NCBI RefSeq assembly: GCF_032854445.1 | Contig: NC_088302.1 | Location: 43,378,645-43,442,644 of the forward strand | DNA from: Liolophura sinensis | Lineage: Eukaryota > Mollusca > Polyplacophora > Chitonida > Chitonidae | Length of the DNA: 64,000 bases | Direction of reading: 5' to 3' | In this document: positions 11,171 to 21,236 of the stretch, piece by piece | Layout: the number at the start of each line of letters is the position of its first letter | Position numbering within the stretch: position 1 is the stretch's first letter | Program-made: the position numbers and the translations under genes | Notes under the pieces: model-generated | Told to the model about the DNA's origin: nothing | Databases searched by the model: none | Seen by the model: only the letters and a program-made list of their open reading frames with translations

Positions 11171-11936
11171 CATGAAAAGGTATGACTCCAGATACCAACA
11201 GATAATTGTGTGACCTGACAAGTTACTCTATAAGGCAATCCAGAATTAGTGTTACATAACCGTATGCTTCCAAGTTTTAAGCTTATTTTTTACCTGTTTG
11301 TTGCCTAACACTTTTTTGTGGTCATATTCTCTGGATTTGGTGCCTTTTTATATAAAATTGAATAAAACAATAATTATTGGATATCATGGATGGCGCTGTA
11401 GGGCTAATCTAAGCCCACATGCCATAATGCTCGCTAGGTAATTATCCACCACTTCTGCACATACATGAAAAGGTATGACTGCCGATACCAACAGATAATT
11501 GCATGAAATGATAAGCTATTCTATAAGACAATCCAGAAGCTAGAGACAACGTGATTTGCCTGGTTGCAAACAGGGTCCGTGAAGAAATTCGTCTCGCAAA
11601 AAAAATGTACATAGGACAATGCCTGTTGTCAAATCGATGTCAGCGATAGTGTATTTGTTGGATTTGTTTCATTTTCAGCTGTCCAGTATTGTACTATGAA
11701 TGGTCCAATGTTCGATTCTTGAGATTTACTGGTGAGCTGCTCGCGCAGTGGCACAGCCAATGTTACATAACCGTATGCTTCCAAGTTATACGCTTTTTTT
11801 ACCTATATGTTGACAAACACGTTTCTGTGCTCATATTCTCTGGATCTGGTGCCTTTTGATGTAAAATTGAATAAAATAATAATTATTAGACATCATAGAT
11901 GGCGCTGTGTGGCTCCTCTATGCCCACATGTTAAAA
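11165..11936 (+). repeat. Direct duplication inside the Polinton, second copy interrupted
   Basis: Copy 1 is 11165-11420. Copy 2 is split: 11458-11535 matches its first part ('catacatgaaaaggtatgac... cagataattg') and 11759-11936 matches the rest ('tgttacataaccgtatgctt... atggcgctgt'). About 220 bp (11537-11758) separate the two halves in copy 2, so either copy 1 lost or copy 2 gained it. A short phrase 'tctaagcccacatg' recurs at the end of the unit and twice more at 12133-12165. No coding capacity is seen. Confidence 0.8.
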
Positions 11937-12180
11937 GATAGCCCAGGTGTTTTTGCAGAACTCAATTGATGTTATTTGTACAATATAACGCTACACCTGA
12001 AGGCTGACTATATCATACGATGTAGTATAAACCCATGCCATATTTCGTACATCAGAATCAGCAATACCATTTGTGAGGGAGAATTTCAGGGGGAATAACT
12101 CTGGGCCGCTTGTTTACACGGCTAACACGGTTCTTCTAAGCCCACATGCTTCTAAGCCCACATGTTTAAACGGAATGTGA

Positions 12181-12822
12181 CTCTACTATAGTTATATTCT
12201 ACTCTACCATAGTTATACATTCAACAATCAAATAAATAAATAAATATACTGTACTATAGTTATACTCTACTATAGCTATAATGTAGTATACTGTACTCTA
12301 CTATACTGTACTCTACTATATTGTACTCTACTCTACTCTACTCTACTATACTATTCTATACTCTACTATACTATACTCTACTCTACTCTACTATACTCTA
12401 CTATACTTTACTGTACTATACTATACTATACTGTGCTATACTCTACTCTACTCTACTATACTCTACTGTACTCTACCATACTCTACTCTACTCTGCTCTA
12501 CTCTACTCTACTCTATCATACTATACTATACTATACTATACTATACTATACTATACTATACTATACTATACTCTACTCTACTATACTCTACTCTGCTCTA
12601 CTCCACTCTACTATAATCTGCTCTGCCATACTCTACTATACTATACTATACTATACTCTACTATACTATACTATACTATACTATACTATACTATACTCTA
12701 CTATACTCTACTATACTATACTATACTGTCCTGTACTCTACTCTACTATAATCTACTCTACTCTGCTCTACTCTGCTCTGCTCTGCTCTGCTCTGCTCTA
12801 CTCTACTCTACTCTACTCTACT
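12181..12822 (+). repeat. Pentanucleotide microsatellite (CTATA/CTCTA)n
   Basis: About 640 bp of 5-bp units, mainly actat and actct with scattered actgt and gctct variants, densest from 12249. The unit contains no stop codon in any plus-strand frame, so long artificial Tyr/Ser/Thr/Leu-rich frames run through it and one continues in frame into the polymerase fragment. It sits where the N-terminal part of PolB should be. Confidence 0.95.
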
Positions 12823-12824
12823 TA

Positions 12825-13545
12825 CCCTCGGAGGGTGCGGGACAAATTCGTCGCCTATATCAACCAGCTCCCCATCCTTAGCTTCAACTCGGGTAACTAC
12901 GACCTGAACATGATCAAGGAACAGCTTTACTCCAACCTGGTCAAGTGCGGTGATTTGGAGTGTGTTATCAAGTGTAACAATAACCACATGGTCATCAGCA
13001 CGCCGCAGCTGAAATTTCTGGACATACGAAATTATCTGGCGCCTAATTACAGTTACGACAAGTGGGGGAAAACTTACGGCTGTCACCAAAGGGAAATTTT
13101 GTTACACGTATATAGACTCCCGCGGCGGGCTGGAGGAAACGGGGTTACAACACCGCCACGCTTTCGATAACAATCTGACCCACCAGCCGTGCACGGACGC
13201 CGAGTACATGACCCTGCAGGAGAGGTGGAGGAAGCACGGCATGCGTACCGTAAAAGACTTGCAGAGGTGGTATAACAACCTAGACGTGATCCCCTCCATG
13301 GAGGCGGCGGAGAAGATGTTGGTATTCTACCAAACCATGCACGTCGACGTCTTCAAAGACTGTATTAGCATACCAGTACTCATCCTCCGTTATTTGTTTC
13401 ACGATTTGCGCTCTGTGTTCACGCTCATTGGTGAGAAAGACAAAGACATGCACGACTGCCTAAAGAAAAACATCTTGAGCGGGCCGAGCATCATCTTTCA
13501 TCGGTACCACGAACGAGGCGTGACCCGTCATTTCACGTCCAGTGG
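12825..13545 (+). pseudogene. Polinton DNA polymerase B, exonuclease-region fragment
   Basis: In intact elements this is the protein-primed family B polymerase that copies the Polinton. The fragment begins abruptly at the microsatellite with 'RDKFVAYINQLPILSFNSG' and includes the ExoII-like 'FNSGNYDLN' and, further on, the ExoIII-like 'WYNNLDVIP', followed by 'SIPVLILRYLF' and 'GPSIIFHRYHE'. A frameshift near 13078-13084 divides it; the second frame is open from there to 13561. The part before ExoII and everything after the 'IIFHRYHE' block are missing, so the thumb, palm and polymerase catalytic aspartates are gone. Sequence after about 13525 no longer resembles PolB. It meets the protease fragment tail to tail. 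It is certainly non-functional. I identify the family from the motif series. Confidence 0.88.
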
Positions 13546-13792
13546 TGTGTCCTCCGTTTGAGCCAAGCGGTGTGGAGGGTGTGGAATCCGTACGAATTAA
13601 AGTATTCTCCCCGTAGACGGGGTGGGTCTGGGCACACGTCTATGAAGACGGCTACCCAATGTTGTCCCGGGCGGAGGCACGTGTCTGTGTTGGTGACACA
13701 GGCCCAGGGTGTGTTGGTCACTCGGTGAGGGAGGTGGTCTCGAGCGTAGATACGCCCGCCTGTAGCACACGTCGCAATTGCACCGAGTCCAT
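13533..13792 (-). pseudogene. Polinton adenain-like maturation protease fragment
   Basis: This is the cysteine protease that in Polintons and adenoviruses trims capsid proteins. The start codon at 13790-13792 opens with 'MDSVQLRRVLQ'. A frameshift close to 13755 puts the remainder in another frame, with 'IYARDHLPHRV', 'NTDTCLRPGQHWVAVFID' and 'RGEYFNSYGF'. The His of 'QHWVA' and the 'GEYF-SYG' block are the family's best-known signatures. The C-terminal half that would carry the catalytic cysteine is absent: the frame ends at 13533, next to the PolB fragment. It follows the capsid gene directly, as in other elements. Confidence 0.88.
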
Positions 13793-13805
13793 GTTGTTTG
13801 TTTTT

Positions 13806-14800
13806 TCAACTGGCGAAGTCACAGTGCACGTTTCGGCTTTTGTCTATTTCTATGATATTGTTGAATTGGAAGTAGCACACCACGTTATTCCGGCAGTGGT
13901 CTGGCAAACCGCATCTCCAGGCGCAAATCACCTTTCTGCATCAGGTTCAGCTGGTGATCGTCATGGTCGAAACAAAACAGCGTGATGCCTTCAGCGAACG
14001 TGTGGCGAAGGATGGAGTTCCCCTCGTCGTGAAACACTTTCCCCGTGTTGGTAAAGAGGTTCATGTACGTTGTGACGAAATTTCCGGTGTCAAAGTCGGG
14101 TGTCAGGGGCTTGGCAGGAATTTGACGTCCGCCGAGTCGGGTTTTTAGCGTAGCTGCCGTAAGAAGCCGTGTTGCTCACACATTCCACCACTAAACGTGT
14201 CGGTATACTGGCCAGAAATAGGTTTTGTTCGTTGATGAGGGTGTGGCCTTTGGACATGGAGAAATACTTGGTCAGCACGTGGCGGATAGAGTAGTTGGCA
14301 GGGGCATTGATCAACGCTTTCAAATGCTCCAGTTGAACGCCGCCGGAGACGTTGACTTTGCGCACAAAGATCACCACCTCCTCCAAGCGGATCTTGTAGT
14401 CGGGACCCTCCTCACCAGACATCAAGGCAAAAACGGCCTTGGACAGGGTGAGTCAGATGAGGACGCTCACCTTGTTCAGCAGATGACGCCGTTGCAGGAA
14501 CATGTCACAGTGCAGGCGTCCCAGGATGTCAACCGACTGACTTTGGGCTGTGAACTGAGCCGTTTGTCAAACATCTCTTGGGTGTCCGTGTACCACAAGG
14601 CGGAAGATAGCTGGGTGTTCTTAGCCTCTGCGCCGTAAGACAACAACGTCTCCAAGTAGGCACGGTACGGGTACATGTTGGTGGAAGCGGTGATGCGTTT
14701 GTCATTCAAGGAGACCTGTTGTCACAGCGAATGCAGCCACAGGTTAGTCGGACAACACTCGGCGTAGGTCAGAGCCATGGCGTTAGCTAAAAATATCCAG
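13806..14800 (-). pseudogene. Polinton major capsid protein (double jelly-roll, hexon-like)
   Basis: The fragments read in order 'CCPTNLWLHSL', then 'NDKRITASTNMYPYRAYLET' and 'LLSYGAEAKN', 'EEVVIFVRKVNVSGGVQLEH', 'SIPTRLVVECVSNTASYGSY', 'IPAKPLTPDFDTGNF' and a C-terminal 'GDLRLEMRFARPLPE' / 'IIEIDKSRNV'. This is the conserved path of Polinton/adintovirus capsid proteins. Breaks: the N-terminal region is largely gone, a stop lies near 14722, frames change between 14476 and 14425, another shift lies near 14125, and a one-base shift near 13890 separates the last 26 residues. It ends with TGA at 13806-13808. It lies between the pX-like gene and the protease. Confidence 0.92.
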
Positions 14801-15188
14801 TGTGGAGTTTGGTGCGTTGAGGATGGCGGGGGAGGGTACGTCTTTTGGGCCCAATGGGCAGGCGGGGACGAGTGGGAGCGGCGATACGACCACCAGCTGC
14901 CCCCCCCCCCCCCAACCCATCCAGATTGCGTCTTTTCAAGGCCTGGCTCACCGGCACCGTGTCCCACACGTCGTCCATAACTTTCACTCCGGCACGTAAC
15001 GCAGTTTTACCCAACGCTTTCACACCCGCACTTAACAAGGGCTGCGCCATTGTGATGAAGCTGCCGAGCAAGCCGTGACCACGCTGTACAACGGCACCTC
15101 GAAACACAGGTAACACACCTCCGCCGGCTTGCTTTGTGTAATAGTCGATGTAGGATCGGCACAGGGTGGGGTCGTCTACGACGTTCAT
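14787..15188 (-). CDS. Polinton pX-like minor capsid protein, frame still open
   Basis: This 133-residue frame is the only Polinton gene here without an obvious internal break. It carries 'SYIDYYTKQAGGG', 'LPVFRGAVVQRGHGLLGSF' and an amphipathic 'PLLSAGVKALGKTALRAGVK' stretch, then a basic, Gly/Pro/Arg-rich tail. This pattern is known for the small protein encoded between the penton-like and hexon-like genes in Polintons, compared by others with adenovirus minor core or membrane-active proteins. A poly-C tract at 14898-14911 encodes the glycine run and could have shifted the frame, so the C-terminus is doubtful. Expression is unlikely in a dead element; the function is inference. Confidence 0.72.
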   Translation of the reverse strand: MNVVDDPTLCRSYIDYYTKQAGGGVLPVFRGAVVQRGHGLLGSFITMAQPLLSAGVKALGKTALRAGVKVMDDVWDTVPVSQALKRRNLDGLGGGGAAGGRIAAPTRPRLPIGPKRRTLPRHPQRTKLHTGYF

Positions 15189-15983
15189 TACAAGGGTAAT
15201 GCGCGCCGCCGTCGAAAGTGAAGTGTCAGCACCACTTTACCGCGTTCAAATGCAACGGGTTGCCCCGTGTCGTCACTGATATCAATTTCCACCGTCGAGA
15301 AATGCTTGTGCCGCACGGGGATGTATTCCGCATGTTGGAAGGTCTTGGAGATGTGTTGCCCGTACTTCCTTTTTGTGTTGACCAGCAGCAGCGGCGCCAG
15401 CGTGTCTCTCCCCACACGCGGTTTGGCAATGTCCGTGTACAGCGTGGTCATGGTGGCATGTAAATCGTCGGCACTGATATGCGGCAGATCCGCTGGCCCC
15501 AGAGCTAATCGTGCCGTAAATTCATGAGCTGCTTCAGACGCGGGCTGAAGTCGAGCCCCAGTTGTTTCTGAAACAGCCGCACATCATCGAAACGGAATGT
15601 CAAATCACCGGCGTTAGCCTTGAATAAAGGGATGTGTGTGTGGGTCAACAAGTCGGTCAGGCCCTTAGCAAGGTCTTTGGGTGATGAGTAATAGCTTGCT
15701 GGCAATGTTAACTTATGCTTAGCGCGGTGCGGGTCCTCTTTGGAGTCTAAGACATACCACACTTCGTCTTGCCGCTCGTTGAACCAGTTACGGGGTTACT
15801 GTGTTCTACCAACCCACATTCCCGGTCACCAGTCAAATGAATGGGCTGTGGCAGTTGGGTGGTGAAATGCGTCAAGGTATTGCTAGGGAAGCAGTCAAGC
15901 GAGCTGTTACTGGGCAGCGTGACGTAAAACATCTTGGTGAGGTGATCTCCTCCGGGCGGACTGACCATCTTTTCATGTGGCAC
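15188..15983 (-). pseudogene. Polinton penton-like minor capsid protein (single jelly roll)
   Basis: The protein forms capsid vertices in the Polinton/adintovirus model. Three frames hold it. The N-terminus starts at 15930-15932 with 'MFYVTLPSNSSLDCFPSNTL' and 'QLPQPIHLTGDRECGLVE'. The middle (15505-15762) has 'YYSSPKDLAKGLTDLL' and 'AGDLTFRFDD'. The C-terminus (15188-15451) has 'DTLAPLLLVN', 'HFSTVEIDISDDTGQPVAFE' and 'RGKVVLTLHFRRRR'. Frameshifts near 15760 and between 15505 and 15451 separate them. The order of blocks is complete, so this gene was lost by small indels and not by a large deletion. Its stop touches the start of the pX-like frame. Confidence 0.9.
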
Positions 15984-16174
15984 CGGTAATTAATACGGAC
16001 TCCACTTTAGCGGGGGTACGATGGCTGGAGACGGACGCAGTCCGGGTTGCCGCTGTTGTCGTCCCTTGGATCGGCGTGGTGTGGTGGTGGTAGTTGTTTT
16101 GGTGGTCGTGGTTTTGGCGAGGAAACGTGGCTGACGTGGAAACAACTGATTCGGTAGATGGTGCATAAGAAGCT
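15984..16174. other. Spacer between penton-like and ATPase genes
   Basis: No conserved Polinton block is visible here. The plus strand has a GT-rich patch ('gtggtggtggtagttg' around 16080-16120). The ATPase stop lies at 16175-16177 and the penton-like start at 15932, so this is probably intergenic; frames crossing it are read-through of the shifted ATPase. Confidence 0.5.
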
Positions 16175-16760
16175 TTATGACTTGGGGAGGTAGGTGTGCT
16201 GAATCTCCCCGTGGAAGATGTGAGTGCGAAGTAGCAGATGGTCGGGTGTGGCTTGTTTGAAATCCACCAGCAAATAGCCTCAAACGTCTCGCTGACGTAC
16301 TGCGTCCGTCCCGGAGCCATCTGTTTAGCGATCGTGGTAATTTGAGACGCGTATCGCGGGTTTTTGAACAACACCAAGTAGTATGCGTTCAGACTGATGG
16401 TGCAATGATCTTTGGTTTTGTTGAACAAGTTCTGCACCATGTACACCACGCTGATATTGCGGTGGTGGCTGCCTTTGGTAAAGAGTTTTGTCACGCGTTC
16501 GTCCGCTTCGGCCATCAAATCGTCCACGACGACTAACGTCCGCTCCCCAGGGCCGAATGCTGATGGGCTGGGCACACCTTCTTCAAACCGAACGTTGGAT
16601 AACGTGGTGTACAACGGCTGCCACTCTCCGTAGCACCAGACGACGCGTTGCGGGGATGGGTAAATGAGAGTTTGAGCGTGCGCCACCAACCGTTTCACAA
16701 ACACGGAATTTCCACACCCCGTTGGTCCGCTGACGAGTCAGTTAAACTGATGCTCTCATC
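16175..16760 (-). pseudogene. Polinton packaging ATPase (FtsK/HerA type), inactivated
   Basis: The ATPase pumps DNA into capsids in related viruses. A P-loop region reads 'SGPTGCGNSVFVKRL', followed by 'VVWCYGEWQPLY', the Walker B-like 'TLVVVDDLM', 'TKGSHHRNISVVYMVQNLF' and 'ARQM'-like 'AKQMAPGRTQYV'. The expected Walker A lysine is replaced by asparagine (codon at 16708-16710). A stop (16738-16740) lies nine codons before it. A frameshift near 16275 moves the C-terminal 'VDFKQATPDHLLLRTHIF' block to another frame, ending at 16175. The order of motifs supports the identification strongly; the lesions show it is inactive. Confidence 0.9.
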
Positions 16761-16840
16761 GAGTATCCATGGATGGAGAAGCTGGGTGAGTCAGTTCGGC
16801 TGATCGCGGCTGCGGTCGCCGTAAAACACAGTTCGATCTC

Positions 16841-17739
16841 CTAAAACGTCCCGAGCAACCGTTCCCCGTTCAAGTCCTCCAGTGTGTACACGACAGGCGG
16901 GTGAGGGTGGGTGCGGACAATGCGGAACATTTTCGTGCTCCAATTTGGGATGTACGATTTTTCGAATTTCCCTTTCACTTTACCTATACGCATGAGATCG
17001 CCGGCGCGATAACGGTGCACCGATCGTTTGGACGTGGGTGGACCGTACAAGGCTTGACGCACTTCTCTCTGATTCTGGGTGGTGACTTCGATGGTGGCCC
17101 GCCGTATACTCCGGTGATACGCTTGATTGTAGCCGCCGACCAGCGCCGGTAAAGCTTCCAGGTACCACCGAGTGTTGTGAACGGTGAATTATTTGTACAT
17201 GCGTCCTTTCAAAGTACGGTTAAACCGATCTACCACGGACGCTTTGGTCTGGTTAAACGTTGGAAAGAAAAACACCTCGTTGTCCTTTAAAATGCCTGGA
17301 ACGGTCTATTCAGACACAGATGCAGATAAGCAGGTAACGGTTGGCGTCTTTCTCTTTGGCAAATGCTGCCATGTCGACCAGGTCCGCCTGGCATTGACTG
17401 TCTATACCCCCAACACAACTCGGTTACGAGGGTAGCGCCGTCGAGCGGGACCGGGCAGCGTGTACGTGTCCTGCTGGGCCAGCCAAGCCGACACGCGGGC
17501 CCGACTCACTTTGAGTCCATGTTGCCGAGATGCCTTGAGCAAGGGCTGAACGCCGCTGTAAGGCACTGAACTGTCGGGATCGTAGAACAATGCATGGAGA
17601 ACGGTATCGACCGGGCCTGAGTCTCTGCCCGCGAGCGTTCTGTGACCCCGCTTCCGGCCCCGCCGCGGCGTTTGCTGCTGCCGGCGAGGTGGCTGGCGGC
17701 CGGTGCGAGGCATAGTCCGGTGTCGTCCGCGTATAGTGA
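16841..17739 (-). pseudogene. Polinton retroviral-type (rve) integrase, core deleted
   Basis: The N-terminal segment (start at about 17737-17739) is basic, then has 'LFYDPDSSVPYSGVQPLLKA', 'ARVSAWLAQQDTYTL' and 'RRRYPRNRVV', typical of the zinc-region/linker of Polinton integrases. A frameshift in a G-run near 17405 precedes 'QADLVDMAAFAKEKDANRYL', containing the first catalytic Asp. The next segment jumps to 'TFNQTKASVVDRFNRTLKG', so the part with the second catalytic Asp is deleted, and the position normally Glu ('VERFNRT') is Asp. A stop follows near 17190, then 'HNTRWYLEALPALVGGYNQA', a chromo-like C-terminal part with 'YRAGDLMRIGKVKG' and 'YTLEDLNGERLLGTF', and a stop at 16841. It adjoins the right terminal repeat. 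Confidence 0.9.
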
Positions 17740-17788
17740 GTGAACCTACCCCAGACAATGGATATATATTATCCAGTAGTGTACATGC

Positions 17789-17848
17789 ACCTGATCCTCC
17801 TCAATTTATCCTCTCCAATGAGACACGTTTGCAGCATGCTATACTACT
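17789..17848 (-). repeat. Right terminal inverted repeat of the Polinton
   Basis: This is the reverse complement of 10621-10680 with four transitions. It ends '...ATACTACT' at 17848 and is followed by the 6-bp target copy ACCGTG. The 50 bp between the integrase start and this repeat show no counterpart at the left end. From 17855 to 19050 no gene is recognised; a small hairpin 'gatgcct...aggcatc' lies near 18578-18601. Confidence 0.93.
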
Positions 17849-19055
17849 ACCGTGCTCAGAAATCTATAATCTGTGATTTTCAAGATTGCTTTCTGTTATA
17901 TAACATGTGTAGGGCTTTGTTTATGACCTTGTTTGCTTGAATCACGACGCTACATGTCACATGTTATATTTATGCTGTTTCCTCAATGGACACCGGGCTG
18001 ACCAGTTCTAGAATTATTCCCTAATGGTAAGCGCGCAGCTTGGACGTTCCAATATATTACTGATTTTTATATATTAAAACGGTATCCTGCGGCATGCTGC
18101 TTTAGCTATCACTCGGGCAGTGGTGTAAGGTCATCATCAGGACTTAGTAACGGGCTTTGCGCCTGCACGAGAATACGTGATCTGTAGATTGCTTATAATC
18201 GGTGTATAACCCCAATCAAATTGATCTAGGTCAGACATGAGCACCTTAATTTGGCCTAAATACATACACTAGCTCAATAAGCTAAAACCCGATTTTCGAT
18301 GGTCTTTTAATTTGACATTTTAACAATATCCAAAATGTCTTCCTATAGCTCCAATATTTGAATTTAACATCAAGTCAACATGTTTCTGCTCATTTACACA
18401 ATCAAACAAACGTTCTCCGTACACCAGTCAATTTATAGACCTCTATAAGGGTAAATCGTTGCTTTAGAAGTTACACGCACGGATTTACTTGTTGACCAGT
18501 TTTATAGCTGCTATCGACATCATAGGGTAATGTGTGCATGACGTCATATTTCATTTGAAAGATGGGGACGTCCAGCTGATGCCTGGCATAAGCTAGGCAT
18601 CCCAAACGTGTCGTTTCCAATAATAGGCACACTCTATACAAAGACTCGGGTCACATGCGTGGTGCAGATGTAACATGCACGTCTCCAGTAACTGCAGGGC
18701 AAGTAAAATACTGGCTGGAGTATACGAAAATCAAACAAATAAATAAATAATGTAAGTACTTGTAGTTCGTCATTATGCATCTGTGTTTAAAACTATATAG
18801 TGAATACTCTGTGTCATTTGAACCCGGTTCGCGTTCAACGGATGTAATCATCCACACTTATGTTTATATTGTACAAAATTATCAGATTCCAATTCACAGT
18901 TCACAGATCACAATTATATAGAAAGATCTCAACATTTATTTTGCGTATCAATTTAGTTGTTGTTTAACCTCCTATTCAAATCAATTCAGTAAGTTCTCAC
19001 TAACTATCACCCCCACCCCTACCCCCAACCCACCCCCTATGAGGCGGTTAGTTTT

Positions 19056-19370
19056 ATGGGTGGAGGAATCCAGACTGCCGGGGATAAGCCACCCACCTGT
19101 GGCAAGTTATTGACGAACTTTCCAGAACATACAGATATGTCACAGATATTTGAAGTATATTCATCGGAGGCAAGTGGTCTTCAACGTACGTTAGACGGTG
19201 GAAATAGTCGAAGAAGCGTGGTTGACAGGTTATTGTCACCAAGGCATCACAGACTGTTAAATCAGGGGTATATCTACAAAATCCGCGTCCAAGACTGGAT
19301 TTGATCCAATACCTCATGTTTCTCAGCGATTGAAAGGCAAGCACTTTTAACCACTAGATCACGGCCCCCT
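19056..19370 (-). repeat. Degenerate SINE-like copy, reverse orientation
   Basis: Reading the minus strand gives a block like 'ggtggcttatccccggcag' and 'ggattcctccacccataaaa', the family A body. The far end on the plus strand ('aagcacttttaaccactaga') looks like the tRNA-derived end common in such repeats. Frames in either direction are not supported as genes. 19371-20580 holds nothing I recognise. Confidence 0.45.
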
Positions 19371-20587
19371 CCCCGGAGACCGCGACAGAGTGTCCCCTTG
19401 TAGTCATCCTGTCTTCTCCAAAAGAGCTAGTGTTTGCAATAAATTAAATGACCCGGCATTAGCAAAGCAGTGTTGTGATATGCGAAGCATTCAACAGATA
19501 TATTGTAAAACATCCATATAAACAGACACAGGTATAGCCATGTGTAAATAGACAGTGATAAGAGAGTCTTAGGCAATACATTATTCATAAGGCAACATTT
19601 GAGAAAAAAGATATTTATTGTGGATTTTGACACAAAAACAGGTTATGTCTGACAAATATTCACAAGGATCAACAGTTTATATTTTTATGAAAAGAGATGT
19701 AGTGTGCGTCATCACGTGAAACCCTGACAAAAACTTTCTGGTATTTTTTTTTAAAGAAAACTGCGGCTATTGACGAATCTCTGCAAATAAGCTGTCAGAT
19801 TATGATGTTTTTCCATGACTGGGATTTGGGTTAATGCTTTCAATTCGAAGTGACGTAACTCTGGGATAACTCTACATTTGAGAGATTCTCCGACTCAAAG
19901 CGGCTGCTCTTGAGGAGAGTTTTCTGCGCTCTGTTGCCGACGCCCTAAGTAATCCTCACTCAGATTCAGTTCCAACAGAATAAATACATGTCCTTTGACT
20001 ACATTAAGTTAGCAATAAATACACTTGATGTAAGTCAGCTGTTGACAAATAAGACATCACTTTACGTTTGTCGCTATGAAACTTTTGTGATATAGAGAAA
20101 TGGCCAGAATGTGAGACTAGTCTAGCATCTTTCGGCACAAATTCAATGGCGGTAACCACTGTTCTCCGCCGAGTGCATGTAAGCCGGAGCATAGGCCACT
20201 GTAATACTTGGTCCAAGACAGAAAAAAGAGCCTAGAGAAAGATGGAGTCTAATCCTTCTGTTATAAATTTTATCAAGTTCTTGTCAGCAAATATTCTTTA
20301 GTCTGTTTGTCGTACTTGAAGCTTTGCTTGTATTCTTAAACATGTACAAATAACTTTCCTCCTTACACACCAGTTACATTATATTATCGCATTGTCTAAA
20401 CAACTACCCGCTCTCTATGATGTGCTGCGGCGACGTAGTCCTATCAACTAAATCTACATTAAACACCAATTCAGCAATAAGCTTCTGAAGAAGGAATGCA
20501 TGGATGCCGTTTATTGTAAGTTTAAGAATCTGTTCCCAATATGCTCATGAACTGTTAACTGTTTCCTAACAATACCCACAAGGTGAA

Positions 20588-21236
20588 CGTAAAGTAGAAC
20601 TGTAGCTACTTGTATCAGTACCGTGTGTACGAATGGACGCTAGAGCTATAACTGCCATTACCGTGTGTGTGAGAATGAACGTTAGAACATTAACTACTTG
20701 TGTCAGTGCTACGTGTGTGAGAATGATCGTTAGAACTGTAGCTACTTGTATCAGTACCACGTGTGAGATTGAGCGCTAGAACTGGAACTTCCATTACCGT
20801 GTGTGTGGAAACGGACGGTAGAACTGTAACTATTTGTGTCAGTACCACGTGTGCGAATTGACGCTAGAACTGCAACTGTTTGTGTCAATATTACGCGTGA
20901 GAAAGAGCACTAGAACTGTAACTACTTGTATCAATACCACGTGTGTGAGACTGGTCGATAGATCAGTGACTACTTGTGTCACTACCACGAGTGAGAATGG
21001 CGCTAGAACTGTAACTACTTGTATCGGTACCATGAGTGCGAATGGGCAGCAGAACTCTAACTATCTCTACCGTGTGTGTGAGAATGGACACTAGAACTGA
21101 ATTTATCAGAACCACGTGTGTGAATGGGGGATAGAAATGTAACTACATTTACATATATCAGTACCGTGTCACGTGTGAGGCTAAAACTGTGTCAGTATCA
21201 CCTGTGTGAGAACAGAGGCTAGAGCTGTGACTACAT
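20588..21236 (+). repeat. Degenerate 45-bp minisatellite, about 14-15 copies
   Basis: The phrase 'gctagaactgtaactactt' followed by 'gtatcagtaccacgtgtgtg' recurs every 40-49 bp from about 20588 to 21236, with many substitutions. Copies differ more from each other than at 8591-9117 or 50.7-51.75 kb, so this array is older. The short threonine/valine-rich frames within it are artefacts. Confidence 0.85.

Larger units (their letters stand above)
10615..17854. mobile_element. Decayed Polinton/Maverick (adintovirus-like) element with target duplication
   Basis: The element proper is 10621-17848 (7.2 kb). Its ends are 60-bp inverted repeats starting 5'-AGTAGTATA. The 6-bp flanks ATCGTG (10615-10620) and ACCGTG (17849-17854) are direct copies with one difference; Polintons are known to make 6-bp target duplications. 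Inside, the gene fragments are PolB (+), then protease, major capsid protein, pX-like protein, penton-like protein, packaging ATPase and integrase (all -), the known Polinton gene set. Complete Polintons are usually about 15-20 kb, so more than half is missing. Most genes carry frameshifts, stops or deletions, so the copy is dead. The left end (10681-12180) carries non-coding repeats and 12181-12822 a microsatellite. Confidence 0.93.

Noticed and set aside
12321-12881. 186-residue Tyr/Ser/Thr/Leu repeat protein
   Set aside because: Pure translation of the pentanucleotide microsatellite; a 5-bp unit without stops gives open frames by itself.
14225-14638. 137-residue plus-strand frame
   Set aside because: Shadow of the major capsid gene on the opposite strand, where the conserved blocks lie.
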